Shown: one piece after another, positions 17,753-26,712 of the stretch | Numbering within the stretch: the first letter of the stretch is position 1 | How the letters are laid out: each line of letters begins with the position of its first letter | Assembly (NCBI RefSeq): GCF_016446475.1 | Contig: NZ_JAEHFP010000004.1 | Location: 37,732 to 101,731 of the forward strand | Source of the DNA: Paracoccus binzhouensis | Lineage (GTDB): Bacteria > Pseudomonadota > Alphaproteobacteria > Rhodobacterales > Rhodobacteraceae | Direction: 5' to 3' | Length of the DNA stretch: 64,000 nucleotides | Position numbers and translations under genes: made by a program | Notes under the pieces: model-generated | Told to the model about the DNA's origin: nothing | Seen by the model: the letters and a program-made list of their open reading frames with translations, nothing else | The model's database searches: none

Positions 17753-19507
17753 TTATCCCGCCCGCACATAGCTGCCGGGTGCCGGCTCGATCGGTTTCAG
17801 CGCTCCGCTACCAGGCACATAGGCCGGAACCTTCTTGCCCTTGCTGTGGCTTTCGATCCACTCCGCCCAGTTCGGCCACCACGACCCCTGATGCGCCTCG
17901 GCCTTGGTCAGCCAGTCCTGCGGATCGGCCGGATAGGCAGCCGCGCTGGTCCAGAACCCGTATTTCGGCCGTTTTGCCGGCGGGTTGATCACCCCCGCGA
18001 TATGCCCCGATCCGCCCAGAACAAAGGTCGTGTCACCGCCCAGCAAGCCGGTCGTCGGATAGATCGAGTTCCAGGGCGCGATGTGATCCTCTTTCGTCGC
18101 AAAGACATAGAAGGGAATATCGATCTTGCCGATGTCGATGGGCAGGCCGTCCATGGTCAGGTGCCCGGCCTTGCGCAAGCCGTTCTCGATATAGATCTTT
18201 TCCAGATACCACAGCAGCATGGCCGCCGGCAGGCGGGTGCTGTCGCCGTTCCAGAACAGCAGATCGAAGGCGGGCGGCTTGCGGCCCATCAGGTAATTCA
18301 TCACGTGGAAGGACCAGATCAGGTCATTTTCCCGGATCATCGAGAACATGTCCTGCAGATGGTGGTTTTCCAGATAGCCCTTTTCGGCCATGTGTTCGCG
18401 CAGAACCTGCAGCCGGTCGCGGTCGATGAAAACGCCGATCTCGCCCACATCGGTGAAATCGACCATCGTGGCCAGCGTCGTCGCGGTCTTGACCCGCTTG
18501 TCGCCCTTGGCCGCCATATAGGCCAGCGTCGCCGTCACCAGAATCCCGCCGATGCAGAAGCCGAGAATGTCGAACTCGTCCTCGCCGGTCGCATCGGTGA
18601 TCGCGTCCAGCGCGTTCAGCGGGCCAAGGCGCATGTAATCCTCGAAGCTCAGCGCCGCGTGCTGCTTGGTCGGGTTGACCCATGAAATCAGGAAAACGCT
18701 GTGGCCCTGCTCCAGCATATAGCGGACAAGGCTGTTTTCGGGCTTCATGTCGAAGATATAGTATTTGTTGATCCAGGGCGGCACGAACAGCAGCGGGCGC
18801 TTGAACTGGGTCTTGGTCATCGGTTCGTAGTGGATCAACTGGATCAATTCGTTCTGATAGATCACCTGCCCCGGCGTCGTGGCCAGATCGCGCCCGACCT
18901 CGAAGGCCTCGCGGTCGGTCATGTTGATGTCCAGCCGCCCGTCGCCGCGTTCCAGATCGTCCAGAAGGTTGCGGAACCCGTCCAGCAGGCTGCGGCCATC
19001 GGTTTCAAGGAAACGCTCACGCGCGGCGGGGTTCAACGCCAGATAATTGCTGGGCGACAGCGCGCTGAGCAACTGCCGGGTATAGAACCGCACGCGCAGG
19101 CTGTCCTTGTCACCCTTGGGCAGGGTCTCGATCAGGCGGTCGGCGGCGCCTTCGATGGCCAGATGCACGTCGCGCAGGCCACGGCTGACCGGATCGCTGG
19201 TCCAGCGGCCATCGCGGAAGCGGCGGTCCTTGCTGTCCTCGCCCTCGCCCGTCCATGCGCCTGCCCAGGCCTTGGCGCTGTTGGACCACAGATCGATCTG
19301 GAACTGCGCCAGCGCAAACGGGTTCTGCGCCAGCTTCATCCCCACGCGAGCATAGGCCTGCGCCACGGTCCCCGAATCCAGCACCGAGAATTCATTGCCC
19401 GTCGCTTTGGCCAGGGCACTGGCGCTGCTGCGCTGCGCAAGCTCCTGCGCCCGTTGCATCAGGCTGGCAAATTCTGCGGTCTGTTCGGCAATTTTGCTTC
19501 GGTCCAT
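17753..19507 (-). CDS. phaC: PhaC, class I polyhydroxyalkanoate synthase
   Basis: A 584-residue class I PHA synthase, which polymerises (R)-3-hydroxybutyryl-CoA into polyhydroxybutyrate on the granule surface. The lipase-like box FDILGFCIGG carries the catalytic cysteine (about residue 318). The catalytic aspartate lies in ATKEDHIAPW (about 475) and the histidine in GGSGHIAGVINPP (about 503); the conserved tryptophan motif PLLFVPPWINKYYI precedes them. Length is normal. The ATG at 19507 follows AAGGAGACC. It is the last gene of the cassette, 83 bases after lutC, with a hairpin between. Confidence 0.95.
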   Translation of the reverse strand: MDRSKIAEQTAEFASLMQRAQELAQRSSASALAKATGNEFSVLDSGTVAQAYARVGMKLAQNPFALAQFQIDLWSNSAKAWAGAWTGEGEDSKDRRFRDGRWTSDPVSRGLRDVHLAIEGAADRLIETLPKGDKDSLRVRFYTRQLLSALSPSNYLALNPAARERFLETDGRSLLDGFRNLLDDLERGDGRLDINMTDREAFEVGRDLATTPGQVIYQNELIQLIHYEPMTKTQFKRPLLFVPPWINKYYIFDMKPENSLVRYMLEQGHSVFLISWVNPTKQHAALSFEDYMRLGPLNALDAITDATGEDEFDILGFCIGGILVTATLAYMAAKGDKRVKTATTLATMVDFTDVGEIGVFIDRDRLQVLREHMAEKGYLENHHLQDMFSMIRENDLIWSFHVMNYLMGRKPPAFDLLFWNGDSTRLPAAMLLWYLEKIYIENGLRKAGHLTMDGLPIDIGKIDIPFYVFATKEDHIAPWNSIYPTTGLLGGDTTFVLGGSGHIAGVINPPAKRPKYGFWTSAAAYPADPQDWLTKAEAHQGSWWPNWAEWIESHSKGKKVPAYVPGSGALKPIEPAPGSYVRAG

Positions 19508-19570
19508 TCCGGGTCTCCTTGGGGGTAGACAGGACGACCGGCTCTGCTGGCAACGGCCGGCGGTGGTGGG

Positions 19571-19596
19571 GACTGGCAACCGGCAGGTTGTCAGTC
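19571..19596 (-). terminator. Hairpin over the end of lutC (weak terminator or processing site)
   Basis: Arms 19571-19581 and 19586-19596 pair over 11 positions with one G-T wobble and a four-base loop. The structure covers the lutC stop codon. There is no T tract after it on the minus strand, so it may reduce rather than end transcription into phaC, or may separate mRNA segments. Confidence 0.4.
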
Positions 19597-20238
19597 TGTG
19601 CTTGCAACAAGGATCACATGCAGGAAGCCCGGCCCATGCGCCCCGCGCACATAGCTCCCCTCGATATCGGTCGTGCCGCTGGGTCCGGTGATCAGGATCG
19701 CGTTGCGCGGATGGGGCCGATCGGCCAGCTGCGCAGCATAGTCCTCGAGATGGGACAGGATATCGGATTCCTGCAGCACCACGATATGATGGAGGGGCAG
19801 GAAAGACAGCAGGATCGGCGTATCGGCACCCGAATGCACGATCAAGGACCCGCTTTCGGCGATACCCCAAAGCGCCTTTCCGAGCGCTGCCGGCTGGTCC
19901 GGGGCAAGAGTGGTGCCGGTGTCGAGGCCCGTCCAGTCGAGTGCGGTCAGCGCCGGCGTCGGTTCCACGGCCAGGGACAGTGACAGTCCGTGTCCCGACA
20001 GATAGCGCCGCACAGCGTCGGGAACGGCTTCCATGCCGCCAACGCGGTCAATCGTCGTGCCGATCGACTCAGCCTTCAGGATGAAGGCATCGAACAGCCC
20101 CTCAGCGACCAGTCGGGGGCGGCTGGTGTCGGGATCGGCCAGCAGGGCCTTGGCCTCGGCGGAGATGGCGTCGGGCGCCGGGCGTTCCTGTGGCAGCGCT
20201 ACGCGGATCGCATCCAGTATCCGGTCGCGGGCGGTCAT
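19591..20238 (-). CDS. lutC: LutC, lactate utilisation protein (YkgG/DUF162)
   Basis: A 215-residue DUF162 protein, one of three subunits of the LutABC L-lactate dehydrogenase complex that oxidises lactate to pyruvate. Conserved features are the GIAESGSLIVHSG block near 124-136, the HIVVLQESDI stretch, and the C-terminal ILITGPSGTTDIEGSYVRGA, shared with the LUD domain. The start overlaps the lutB stop by four bases. Order lutA-lutB-lutC matches Bacillus and proteobacterial lut operons. Confidence 0.92.
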   Translation of the reverse strand: MTARDRILDAIRVALPQERPAPDAISAEAKALLADPDTSRPRLVAEGLFDAFILKAESIGTTIDRVGGMEAVPDAVRRYLSGHGLSLSLAVEPTPALTALDWTGLDTGTTLAPDQPAALGKALWGIAESGSLIVHSGADTPILLSFLPLHHIVVLQESDILSHLEDYAAQLADRPHPRNAILITGPSGTTDIEGSYVRGAHGPGFLHVILVASTD

Positions 20239-21668
20239 GGGCGGCCCCCTTTCTTCGCCTGTTCGGCGCGATACTGCTCCATGAAGGTGCGACCCTTGGG
20301 TCGCGGCATGTCGCGGTGTGCCGTCCAGCCCCCGGCGAGCGGCAGGCGCGAAATCCAGCCCGCCTTGCCGAACATCCGGATTGCGCGTACCCCGGTCCGG
20401 CTGGCCAATCGGTAAAGCGCGGGGCGCTTCGCCAGCATGGCCCAGAGGCTGATGCCGACGCGCAAGGCACCCGGTTCGAGTTTCTCGCGCCAGCTGCGGA
20501 TGCGCCAGGCGCGCAGAAGCGTGGGCAGCGGGATGCCAACCGGGCAGACCTCGGCACAGCGGCCGTTCATCGTGCAGGCATTGGGCAGATCGCGTGACCC
20601 GGCCAACCCGTCCAGCACCGGCGTCAGGACCGAGCCCATGGGGCCGGGATAGGTGCCGCCATATGCGTGACCGCCGATCTGGCGATAGACGACGCAATGG
20701 TTCATGCAGGCGCCGCAGCGGATGCAGCGCAGCATCTCGCGGAATTCGTCTGCCAGCATCCTCGTTCGGCCATTATCGACCAGAACGATATGCATCTCTT
20801 CCGGCCCGTCGGCATCGCCCGGACGCTTCGGCCCGCAGTGGAAGGTGGTGTATTGCGTCAGCTCACCGCCCGTGGCCGAGCGCACAAGAAGCCGCAGCAG
20901 GGCAAAGGCATGGACTGTGGAGGGCACGATCTTCTCGATTCCCGCTGTCACGATATGGATGCGGGGCGGCGTGGTGGTCAGTTCGGCATTGCCTTCGTTG
21001 GTCACAGTGCAGGTGGCGCCGGTATCGGCCACGAGGAAGTTTGCTCCAGAAATGCCAATGTCGGCCGACAGGAACTTCGTGCGCAACTCGCGCCGCGCAC
21101 TTTGCACCATGGTCGCCGGGTCTTCGGCGGCGGGCGGTGGACGATGGCCGGTCTTGAACAGTTCGGCCACCTGTTCGCGGGTGCGGTGCATGGCGGGCCA
21201 GACGATATGCGACGGTTTTTCGCCGGCCAACTGGATAATGTGTTCGGCGAGATCGGTCTCGACCCGCTCGATTCCGGCATCCGCCAAAGCATGCGGCAGG
21301 CCGATCTCCTCGCCCAGCATGGATTTCGACCGGGTGACCAGCTTTGCCTTCGCCTCCAGACAGATGCGGGTGACGATGGCGCGTGCCCCGGCGTCATCAA
21401 CCGCCCAGTGCACCTTGGCCCCCGATGCGGTGGCGTTGCGTTCGAACTGTTCCAAATAATGGTCCAGATGGGCGATCACATGATCCTTGATCGCCTTGCC
21501 GCGGGCGCGCGCCGCCTCGAACTCTGGGAAGGCCGCGACCGCCGCGGCACGCTTGCGCTCGGCATTGCCTGTGGTGCGGTCAATCGCGATCTTCAGCGTC
21601 TTGTCGGCGAGAGCCGCCGTGGCGCGATCCTTGAAAGGCGCCTGGGCGCCTGCGTGGGCTCCGCTCAT
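20235..21668 (-). CDS. lutB: LutB, iron-sulfur subunit of lactate oxidation complex
   Basis: A 477-residue protein with an N-terminal LUD domain (DISGANF-like block ADIGISGANFLVADTGATCT near 200-219) and a C-terminal ferredoxin-like part with two cysteine clusters: CIRCGACMNHC (about 316-326) and CTMNGRCAEVCP (about 364-375), for 4Fe-4S clusters. It is the electron-carrying subunit of LutABC. It overlaps lutC and is separated by three bases from lutA. Confidence 0.93.
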   Translation of the reverse strand: MSGAHAGAQAPFKDRATAALADKTLKIAIDRTTGNAERKRAAAVAAFPEFEAARARGKAIKDHVIAHLDHYLEQFERNATASGAKVHWAVDDAGARAIVTRICLEAKAKLVTRSKSMLGEEIGLPHALADAGIERVETDLAEHIIQLAGEKPSHIVWPAMHRTREQVAELFKTGHRPPPAAEDPATMVQSARRELRTKFLSADIGISGANFLVADTGATCTVTNEGNAELTTTPPRIHIVTAGIEKIVPSTVHAFALLRLLVRSATGGELTQYTTFHCGPKRPGDADGPEEMHIVLVDNGRTRMLADEFREMLRCIRCGACMNHCVVYRQIGGHAYGGTYPGPMGSVLTPVLDGLAGSRDLPNACTMNGRCAEVCPVGIPLPTLLRAWRIRSWREKLEPGALRVGISLWAMLAKRPALYRLASRTGVRAIRMFGKAGWISRLPLAGGWTAHRDMPRPKGRTFMEQYRAEQAKKGGRP

Positions 21669-21671
21669 CCT

Positions 21672-22439
21672 TCAGCCCTCCTCGCCGATGGCCGGACCGT
21701 CGGCGCGGCCGGCCAGGACCTCGATGGTGTGGAAACAGCGCGTCTTCGCGCCGCGGCGGTGGAGCTTGCCGGCCATGTTCATCAGACAGCCGAGGTCTCC
21801 GGCCAGAAGGATATCTGCCCCGGTGCGCTCGATGGCTTCGGCCTTTTCGGTGACGATCGCATTGGAAATGTCGGAATACTTGACGCAGAAGGTGCCGCCG
21901 AAACCGCAGCAGACGTCGTTGCCTTCCAGCCCCCGCATCTCAAGGCCCTCGACGTCGGCCAGAAGCGCACGGGGCTGCGCGGCGATGCCCAGTTCGCGCA
22001 GACCCGCGCAACTGTCATGGTAGGTGGCCGTCGCCGCAAGGCGACGGCCTTTTGGCCGAAAACCCATCATATCAACCAGGAAACCCGTGATCTCGTGTGT
22101 CTTGGCGGCCAGGGTCCGGGCGCGGGGCGCCCAGACCGGATCGTTCGCCAGCAGCTCCGGATAGCCGTGCACGATCGTCCCCGCGCAGGATCCCGAGGGC
22201 AGGACGACATAGTCGAACCCCTCGAAAGCCGCGATGGTCTGCCGTGCCAGCGCTGCGGCATCCTTTTCGTCCCCGCTGTTCAAGGCAGGCTGCCCGCAAC
22301 AGGTCTGCGCCTCCGGCACTTCCACCCGGCATCCGGCCTCTTCGAGCAATTGAAGGGCCGAGAACCCGATACCGGGACGGATGGCATCCACGAGACAGGT
22401 CACGAAAAGGCCGACACGAGGGTTTGGCTGTCCAGACAT
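21672..22439 (-). CDS. lutA: LutA, cysteine-rich subunit of lactate oxidation complex
   Basis: A 255-residue protein with two CCG domains: FVTCLVDAIRPGIG plus EAQTCCGQPALNSG in the N-terminal half, and TYHDSCAGLRELGI plus GNDVCCGFGGTFC in the C-terminal half. These bind an unusual iron-sulfur cluster in LutA/GlcF-like enzymes. With LutB and LutC it oxidises L-lactate. It follows lldP by seven bases, so uptake and oxidation are co-transcribed. Confidence 0.93.
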   Translation of the reverse strand: MSGQPNPRVGLFVTCLVDAIRPGIGFSALQLLEEAGCRVEVPEAQTCCGQPALNSGDEKDAAALARQTIAAFEGFDYVVLPSGSCAGTIVHGYPELLANDPVWAPRARTLAAKTHEITGFLVDMMGFRPKGRRLAATATYHDSCAGLRELGIAAQPRALLADVEGLEMRGLEGNDVCCGFGGTFCVKYSDISNAIVTEKAEAIERTGADILLAGDLGCLMNMAGKLHRRGAKTRCFHTIEVLAGRADGPAIGEEG

Positions 22440-22446
22440 GGCGACC

Positions 22447-24216
22447 TCAGCGTGTTTGGGTGGCGGAAACAGCCCCGCGATTGCGCGACATCAGGAACAG
22501 CACGGCGGCCGGCCAGATCAGCACGGCGATCCACCACAGGTTCGGCCCGCCCGCCAGGATAGCAAGACCAAGAAAGCCGCCCTGGACGATATAATAGAAC
22601 ATCGGGATCAGGGTCATGCGGATGATTTCGCCCTCGCGGTCCACAAGCCCCACCGTGGCCGAGGCTGCCACCACGTTGTGCACGCAGATCATATTGCCTG
22701 CCGCACCGCCGATGGCCTGCAGCGCAACAACCAATCCGGCCCCGGCCGCGCCCAGACCGATCTGTTCAGCGGTCGAGAACTGGAACAACGAGAACATCAT
22801 GTTCGAAATCGTGTTCGATCCGGCGACGAAGGCGCCCATCGACCCGATCAGTGGCGCGAACATCGGCCAGGCACTGCCGACCACGGCCGAGACGCTTTCG
22901 GCGAGCACGATCGGCATCGACGCCATCGTGTCCGAGGCAGAGTTGATGAACACCTGCACCATCGGCACCGCCAACAGCAGTGCCGGGGCCGCCGCGATCA
23001 TTGTCGATCCCGACGTACGCAATGCCTTGCCGTAATCGGCCGGACGCATTCGATGGAACAGGAAGGTGAACAGCGAAGCGAGGATCAGCACCGTTCCAGG
23101 CAGATACAGCCATTGCACGCGGGCATTGATGCCCGACCCGAACAGATCATCGAAGGCCATGGTCCGTTCCGGGGCGGTCAGCCAGGCCTTGAAATCGGGA
23201 ATCGTGCGCGTCGCGACCAGCAGAAGAACCACGAATATGTAGGGCGCCCAGGCCTTGAGCAACGACATCACCTCAAGCCCGGCACGGTGATCCTCCAGAT
23301 CGTCCAGCTTGCCGACCCATTTTCCGTCCCACTGTTCGCGGGGCGGGAAGTCGAAGGACTCCTTCGGGATCAGGAAGCCGGCCCGTGCGGCGGGAACGAC
23401 GATCAGCAGCCCGATGATGCCGCCCACCAGGGACGGAAATTCCGGGCCAAGCAGGCTGGCAATGATCCAGTAGGGAACGGTGAAGGCAAGCCCGGCGAAC
23501 AGCGCGAATTTCCAGATGCGGAACCCTTCGGCGAAGGACCGCCGGGAACCGAAGAACCGCGTCATCATGCCGATCATGATCAACGGGATCAGAAAGCCGA
23601 TCAGGCCATGCAGCGTGGCAACCTTGACAGCAATCTCGACCAGATAGTCAGCGAAGGCCATCGGTGCGATGGTCTGTTCGACAATCGCCTGACCCGAAAG
23701 CCCGGTATTGACACCGACAAGAATCGGCGTGCCGACTGCCCCGAATGACACAGGCGTGGACTGGATGATCAGCGTTACCAGCACCGCCGCCATGGCCGGA
23801 AAGCCGATGGCAACCAGCAGTGGCGCGGCGATGGCCGCGGGCGTTCCGAACCCGGACGCCCCCTCGATCAGCGATCCGAACAACCAGGCGATGATGATCG
23901 CCTGTACCCGCCGGTCAGGCGAAATGCTGGTGAACCCTGCCCGGATCGACCGGATGCCGCCGCTTTCCTCCAGCGTATAGAGCATCAGGATCGCACCGAA
24001 GATAATGTAGAGCAGGCTGACTGCGGTCACGGCACCGTTCACGGTGGCGCCAAGAATCTTGTTGAGGTCCGTGCCCCAGACCAAAAGCGAGGTCGCGGCC
24101 GTGACCAGATAGGAAACGCCCATCGAAAGCTTGGCCGAGCGTGCGAGCACCACCAAGAGCAGAAACACTGTGGCGATTGGCAGCAGGGCCATGACGAATG
24201 TGAAAACTTGGGGCAT
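22447..24216 (-). CDS. lldP: LldP/LctP-family lactate permease
   Basis: A 589-residue inner-membrane lactate:H+ symporter with about 12 or more hydrophobic segments. Family blocks include [20 protein letters not shown] near 103-122, [20 protein letters not shown], and the C-terminal [20 protein letters not shown]. The ATG at 24216 is preceded by AGGAGGAAAG, an excellent ribosome binding site, and beats the longer frame start at 24312. A 12-base palindrome 110 bases upstream suggests its own promoter or operator. Confidence 0.94.
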   Translation of the reverse strand: MPQVFTFVMALLPIATVFLLLVVLARSAKLSMGVSYLVTAATSLLVWGTDLNKILGATVNGAVTAVSLLYIIFGAILMLYTLEESGGIRSIRAGFTSISPDRRVQAIIIAWLFGSLIEGASGFGTPAAIAAPLLVAIGFPAMAAVLVTLIIQSTPVSFGAVGTPILVGVNTGLSGQAIVEQTIAPMAFADYLVEIAVKVATLHGLIGFLIPLIMIGMMTRFFGSRRSFAEGFRIWKFALFAGLAFTVPYWIIASLLGPEFPSLVGGIIGLLIVVPAARAGFLIPKESFDFPPREQWDGKWVGKLDDLEDHRAGLEVMSLLKAWAPYIFVVLLLVATRTIPDFKAWLTAPERTMAFDDLFGSGINARVQWLYLPGTVLILASLFTFLFHRMRPADYGKALRTSGSTMIAAAPALLLAVPMVQVFINSASDTMASMPIVLAESVSAVVGSAWPMFAPLIGSMGAFVAGSNTISNMMFSLFQFSTAEQIGLGAAGAGLVVALQAIGGAAGNMICVHNVVAASATVGLVDREGEIIRMTLIPMFYYIVQGGFLGLAILAGGPNLWWIAVLIWPAAVLFLMSRNRGAVSATQTR

Positions 24217-24307
24217 CTTTCCTCCTCCGAAGCGTCGGGCCAATCCGGCCCTTTGGGGGTCTGTTACAACGCAGCCGATATTCTCGGGCTTGCCGGATCC
24301 GCGGCGC

Positions 24308-24337
24308 ACCATGGTCTGGGTCGAATGGTGATCACCA
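24308..24337. promoter_or_regulatory. Palindromic candidate operator upstream of lldP
   Basis: TGGTGATCACCA at 24326-24337 is a perfect 12-base palindrome, and ACCATGGT at 24308-24315 is a second one. TGGT...ACCA half-sites are typical of FadR/PdhR/LldR regulators, although those usually have a three-base centre rather than four. Location 110 bases before the lldP start fits control of lldP-lutABC by the cassette's FadR-type regulator. The link is an inference. Confidence 0.4.
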
Positions 24338-24401
24338 GCAGGAGCGCGCCGATGCTCTTGTGCGCGTCGCGGTACAGGATGGGGTCACCCGACCTCGTCG
24401 C

Positions 24402-24866
24402 TCAAGCGCCGCGCAAGTCCTTGATGGCCGCATCCACCTCAACTGCAAACCGTTTCTGAGTTTCGGTCATCGCCACCAGCGATTCCTCCGAAAGCCGCTG
24501 CATCAGCGCGAGAGCCTTGTCGGCCGCGTCCGAAAGAACCTTGATATTGTTCCCAGACGCCTCGGAGCGGACGGATGTGTCGAGCCGCTTCATGCTGTCT
24601 GTTGCGGCAGCCGTCATCTCGTCGAAAATCTGGAACTGACGCTCGATCTGCAACCGGTAGAGGGATCTTGCGTGCTCGTTGGCACTGGCCAGGGCATCCA
24701 GCCGTTTCTGCCACATCTTCAGCATTGAGGCGGGATCGAGGCCGTCAACATTCTGACGGCGGAACCAGTCCGCCATGCCCTGAGAGTTCATGAACGGAAA
24801 CAGGGATGTCGGATCAAACGCCTTGAGCGCTTCATTGAAATCCATGGTGGGCTTCTTGTCGGTCAT
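24402..24866 (-). CDS. Phasin family protein
   Basis: A 154-residue helical protein (start MTDKKPTMDFNEALKAFDPT) with the phasin-like segment LASANEHARSLYRLQIERQF and a long amphipathic C-terminal helix. Phasins coat polyhydroxybutyrate granules and limit their size. Placement inside a cluster with phaC, phbA and phbB strongly supports this. The start at 24866 follows AGGAGCC; the longer frame start at 24929 would add an unlikely leader. It lies between lpd and lldP. Confidence 0.82.
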   Translation of the reverse strand: MTDKKPTMDFNEALKAFDPTSLFPFMNSQGMADWFRRQNVDGLDPASMLKMWQKRLDALASANEHARSLYRLQIERQFQIFDEMTAAATDSMKRLDTSVRSEASGNNIKVLSDAADKALALMQRLSEESLVAMTETQKRFAVEVDAAIKDLRGA

Positions 24867-24931
24867 TGCAGGCTCCTGTTGCTGTGCTGACGGAAGGCAT
24901 CGGGCGATCAGCTGTGGCCGCCCGATCACGG

Positions 24932-26698
24932 TCAGTGACGCTTCTTCGGCGGAATCAGGTCGGTGATCGTGCCCTCGAACATTTCGGCAGCGAAGTTCAC
25001 CGTCTCACTCAGGGTAGGATGCGGGTGGATGGTGTGGCCAAGGTCGACCGCATCGGCCCCCATCTCGATTGCCAGGGCCACCTCGGCGATCAGATCGCCG
25101 GCGTTCGGGCCGACGATGGCCGCGCCGATGACGCGTTGATCGGTTTCGTCGAAGATCAGCTTGGTGATGCCCTCGGACCGGCCAATTGAAAGCGACCGTC
25201 CAGAGGCAGCCCAGGGGAAAACGCCCTTGCCGACCTTCAGTCCACTGGCCTTGGCCTGGGCTTCCGTCACGCCGACCCAGGCAACTTCTGGGTCGGTGTA
25301 GGCGACCGAGGGAATCACGCGGGCGTCGAAGTGGCGGTTGTGCCCGGCCGCGACCTCGGCTGCGACCTTGCCTTCATGGACTGCCTTGTGCGCCAGCATC
25401 GGCTGGCCCACCACGTCGCCGATGGCGAAGATATGGGGAACATTGGTACGCTGCTGGCTGTCCACGGCGATGAATCCGCGGTCGTCCACGGCCACGCCCG
25501 CGGCGCCGGCGTTCAGCATCTTGCCGTTGGGCCGACGCCCGACCGACACAAGGATCTTGTCGAAGCGATCGGTGGTGGTGCCGCCCTTGTCGTCCTCGAA
25601 GGTGACGGTCAGCCCGTCCTCGTCGGCCGAGACCCCCGTGACCTTGGTCTTGAGCAGGATCTTCTCGTATCGGGCCTCGATCCGCTTATGCAGGGGCTTG
25701 ACGATGTCCTTGTCGGCGCCGGGGATGATCTGGTCCATCAGTTCCACGACCGTTACGCTGGACCCCAGCGCGTCATAGACGCAGGCCATTTCCAGCCCGA
25801 TGATGCCGCCGCCCAGAACCAGAAGGCGTGCGGGCACGCCTTCCAGTTCCAGCGCGCCGGTGGAATCGATCACGCGGTGATCGTCATGGGGAATGAACGG
25901 CAGCTTCACGGGTTCGGACCCGGCGGCGATGACGCACTGGTCGAAGCTGACCGTGGATTTCGCCCCGTCGATGTCGACCGCGATCATGTTGGGTCCGGCA
26001 AAGGTGCCAAAGCCGGTCACGACCTGAACCTTGCGGCCCTTTGCCAGACCGCTGAGACCGCCCGTCAACTGCGTGACGACCGAGTTCTTCCAGCCGCGCA
26101 GCGCATCGAGATCCACCTCGGGCGGCGAGAAGCGCAGGCCATGATGGCCCATCTCCTCGGCTTCCGAGATGACCTTGGCTGCGTGCAGCAGAGCCTTGGA
26201 CGGAATGCAGCCGACGTTCAGGCAGACCCCACCCAGCGTTGGATAGCGTTCGATCAGCACGACCTTCTTGCCCAGGTCGGCCGCGCGGAACGCCGCCGTA
26301 TAGCCGCCCGGACCTGAACCGAGCACGACCACCTCGGCATGGATGTCGCCGCGCGCCGAAGCGGACAGCGCTGCCGGGACGGGCTGAGCTGCGGCCGGGC
26401 TGCTGTCACGACCGCCGCTGCTGTCCTTGCGCGGCTCATCCTTGCCCTTGGCGGGTTCGGCGGCGGCGCCGGCGGCGTCCAGCGTCAGGATCACCGATCC
26501 TTCGGAGACCCGATCGCCTTCCTTGACCGAGATCGCGGTGATCCGGCCTGCGACGGGGCTGGGCACCTCCATCGTCGCCTTGTCGGATTCCAGTTCGATA
26601 AGCGGCTGCTCCTCGGCAACCTCGTCGCCCACGGCGACCAGAAGGGTGATGACCGGCACATCCTTGAAATCGCCGATGTCGGGAACCTTGACGTCCAT
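24932..26698 (-). CDS. lpd: Dihydrolipoyl dehydrogenase (E3) with N-terminal lipoyl domain
   Basis: A 588-residue E3 of the pyruvate dehydrogenase complex, reoxidising lipoamide with NAD+. Residues 1-80 are a lipoyl domain with the acceptor lysine in IELESDKATMEVPSP. After a linker comes the flavoprotein part: FAD-binding GSGPGGYTAAFRAADLGKK, redox pair in GGVCLNVGCIPSKALL, and the C-terminal histidine-glutamate site in GHTIHPHPTLSETV. The added lipoyl domain is as in Ralstonia PdhL and Neisseria. ATG at 26698 is preferred; GTG at 26716 is an alternative. Its lipoyl domain is very like that of AceF. Confidence 0.94.
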   Translation of the reverse strand: MDVKVPDIGDFKDVPVITLLVAVGDEVAEEQPLIELESDKATMEVPSPVAGRITAISVKEGDRVSEGSVILTLDAAGAAAEPAKGKDEPRKDSSGGRDSSPAAAQPVPAALSASARGDIHAEVVVLGSGPGGYTAAFRAADLGKKVVLIERYPTLGGVCLNVGCIPSKALLHAAKVISEAEEMGHHGLRFSPPEVDLDALRGWKNSVVTQLTGGLSGLAKGRKVQVVTGFGTFAGPNMIAVDIDGAKSTVSFDQCVIAAGSEPVKLPFIPHDDHRVIDSTGALELEGVPARLLVLGGGIIGLEMACVYDALGSSVTVVELMDQIIPGADKDIVKPLHKRIEARYEKILLKTKVTGVSADEDGLTVTFEDDKGGTTTDRFDKILVSVGRRPNGKMLNAGAAGVAVDDRGFIAVDSQQRTNVPHIFAIGDVVGQPMLAHKAVHEGKVAAEVAAGHNRHFDARVIPSVAYTDPEVAWVGVTEAQAKASGLKVGKGVFPWAASGRSLSIGRSEGITKLIFDETDQRVIGAAIVGPNAGDLIAEVALAIEMGADAVDLGHTIHPHPTLSETVNFAAEMFEGTITDLIPPKKRH

Positions 26699-26712
26699 GT
26701 TTCGGCCCTCCT

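Noticed and set aside
20667..22562. A 631-codon plus-strand frame across lutB and lutA
   Set aside because: It crosses the boundary of two genuine genes on the other strand; a shadow frame.
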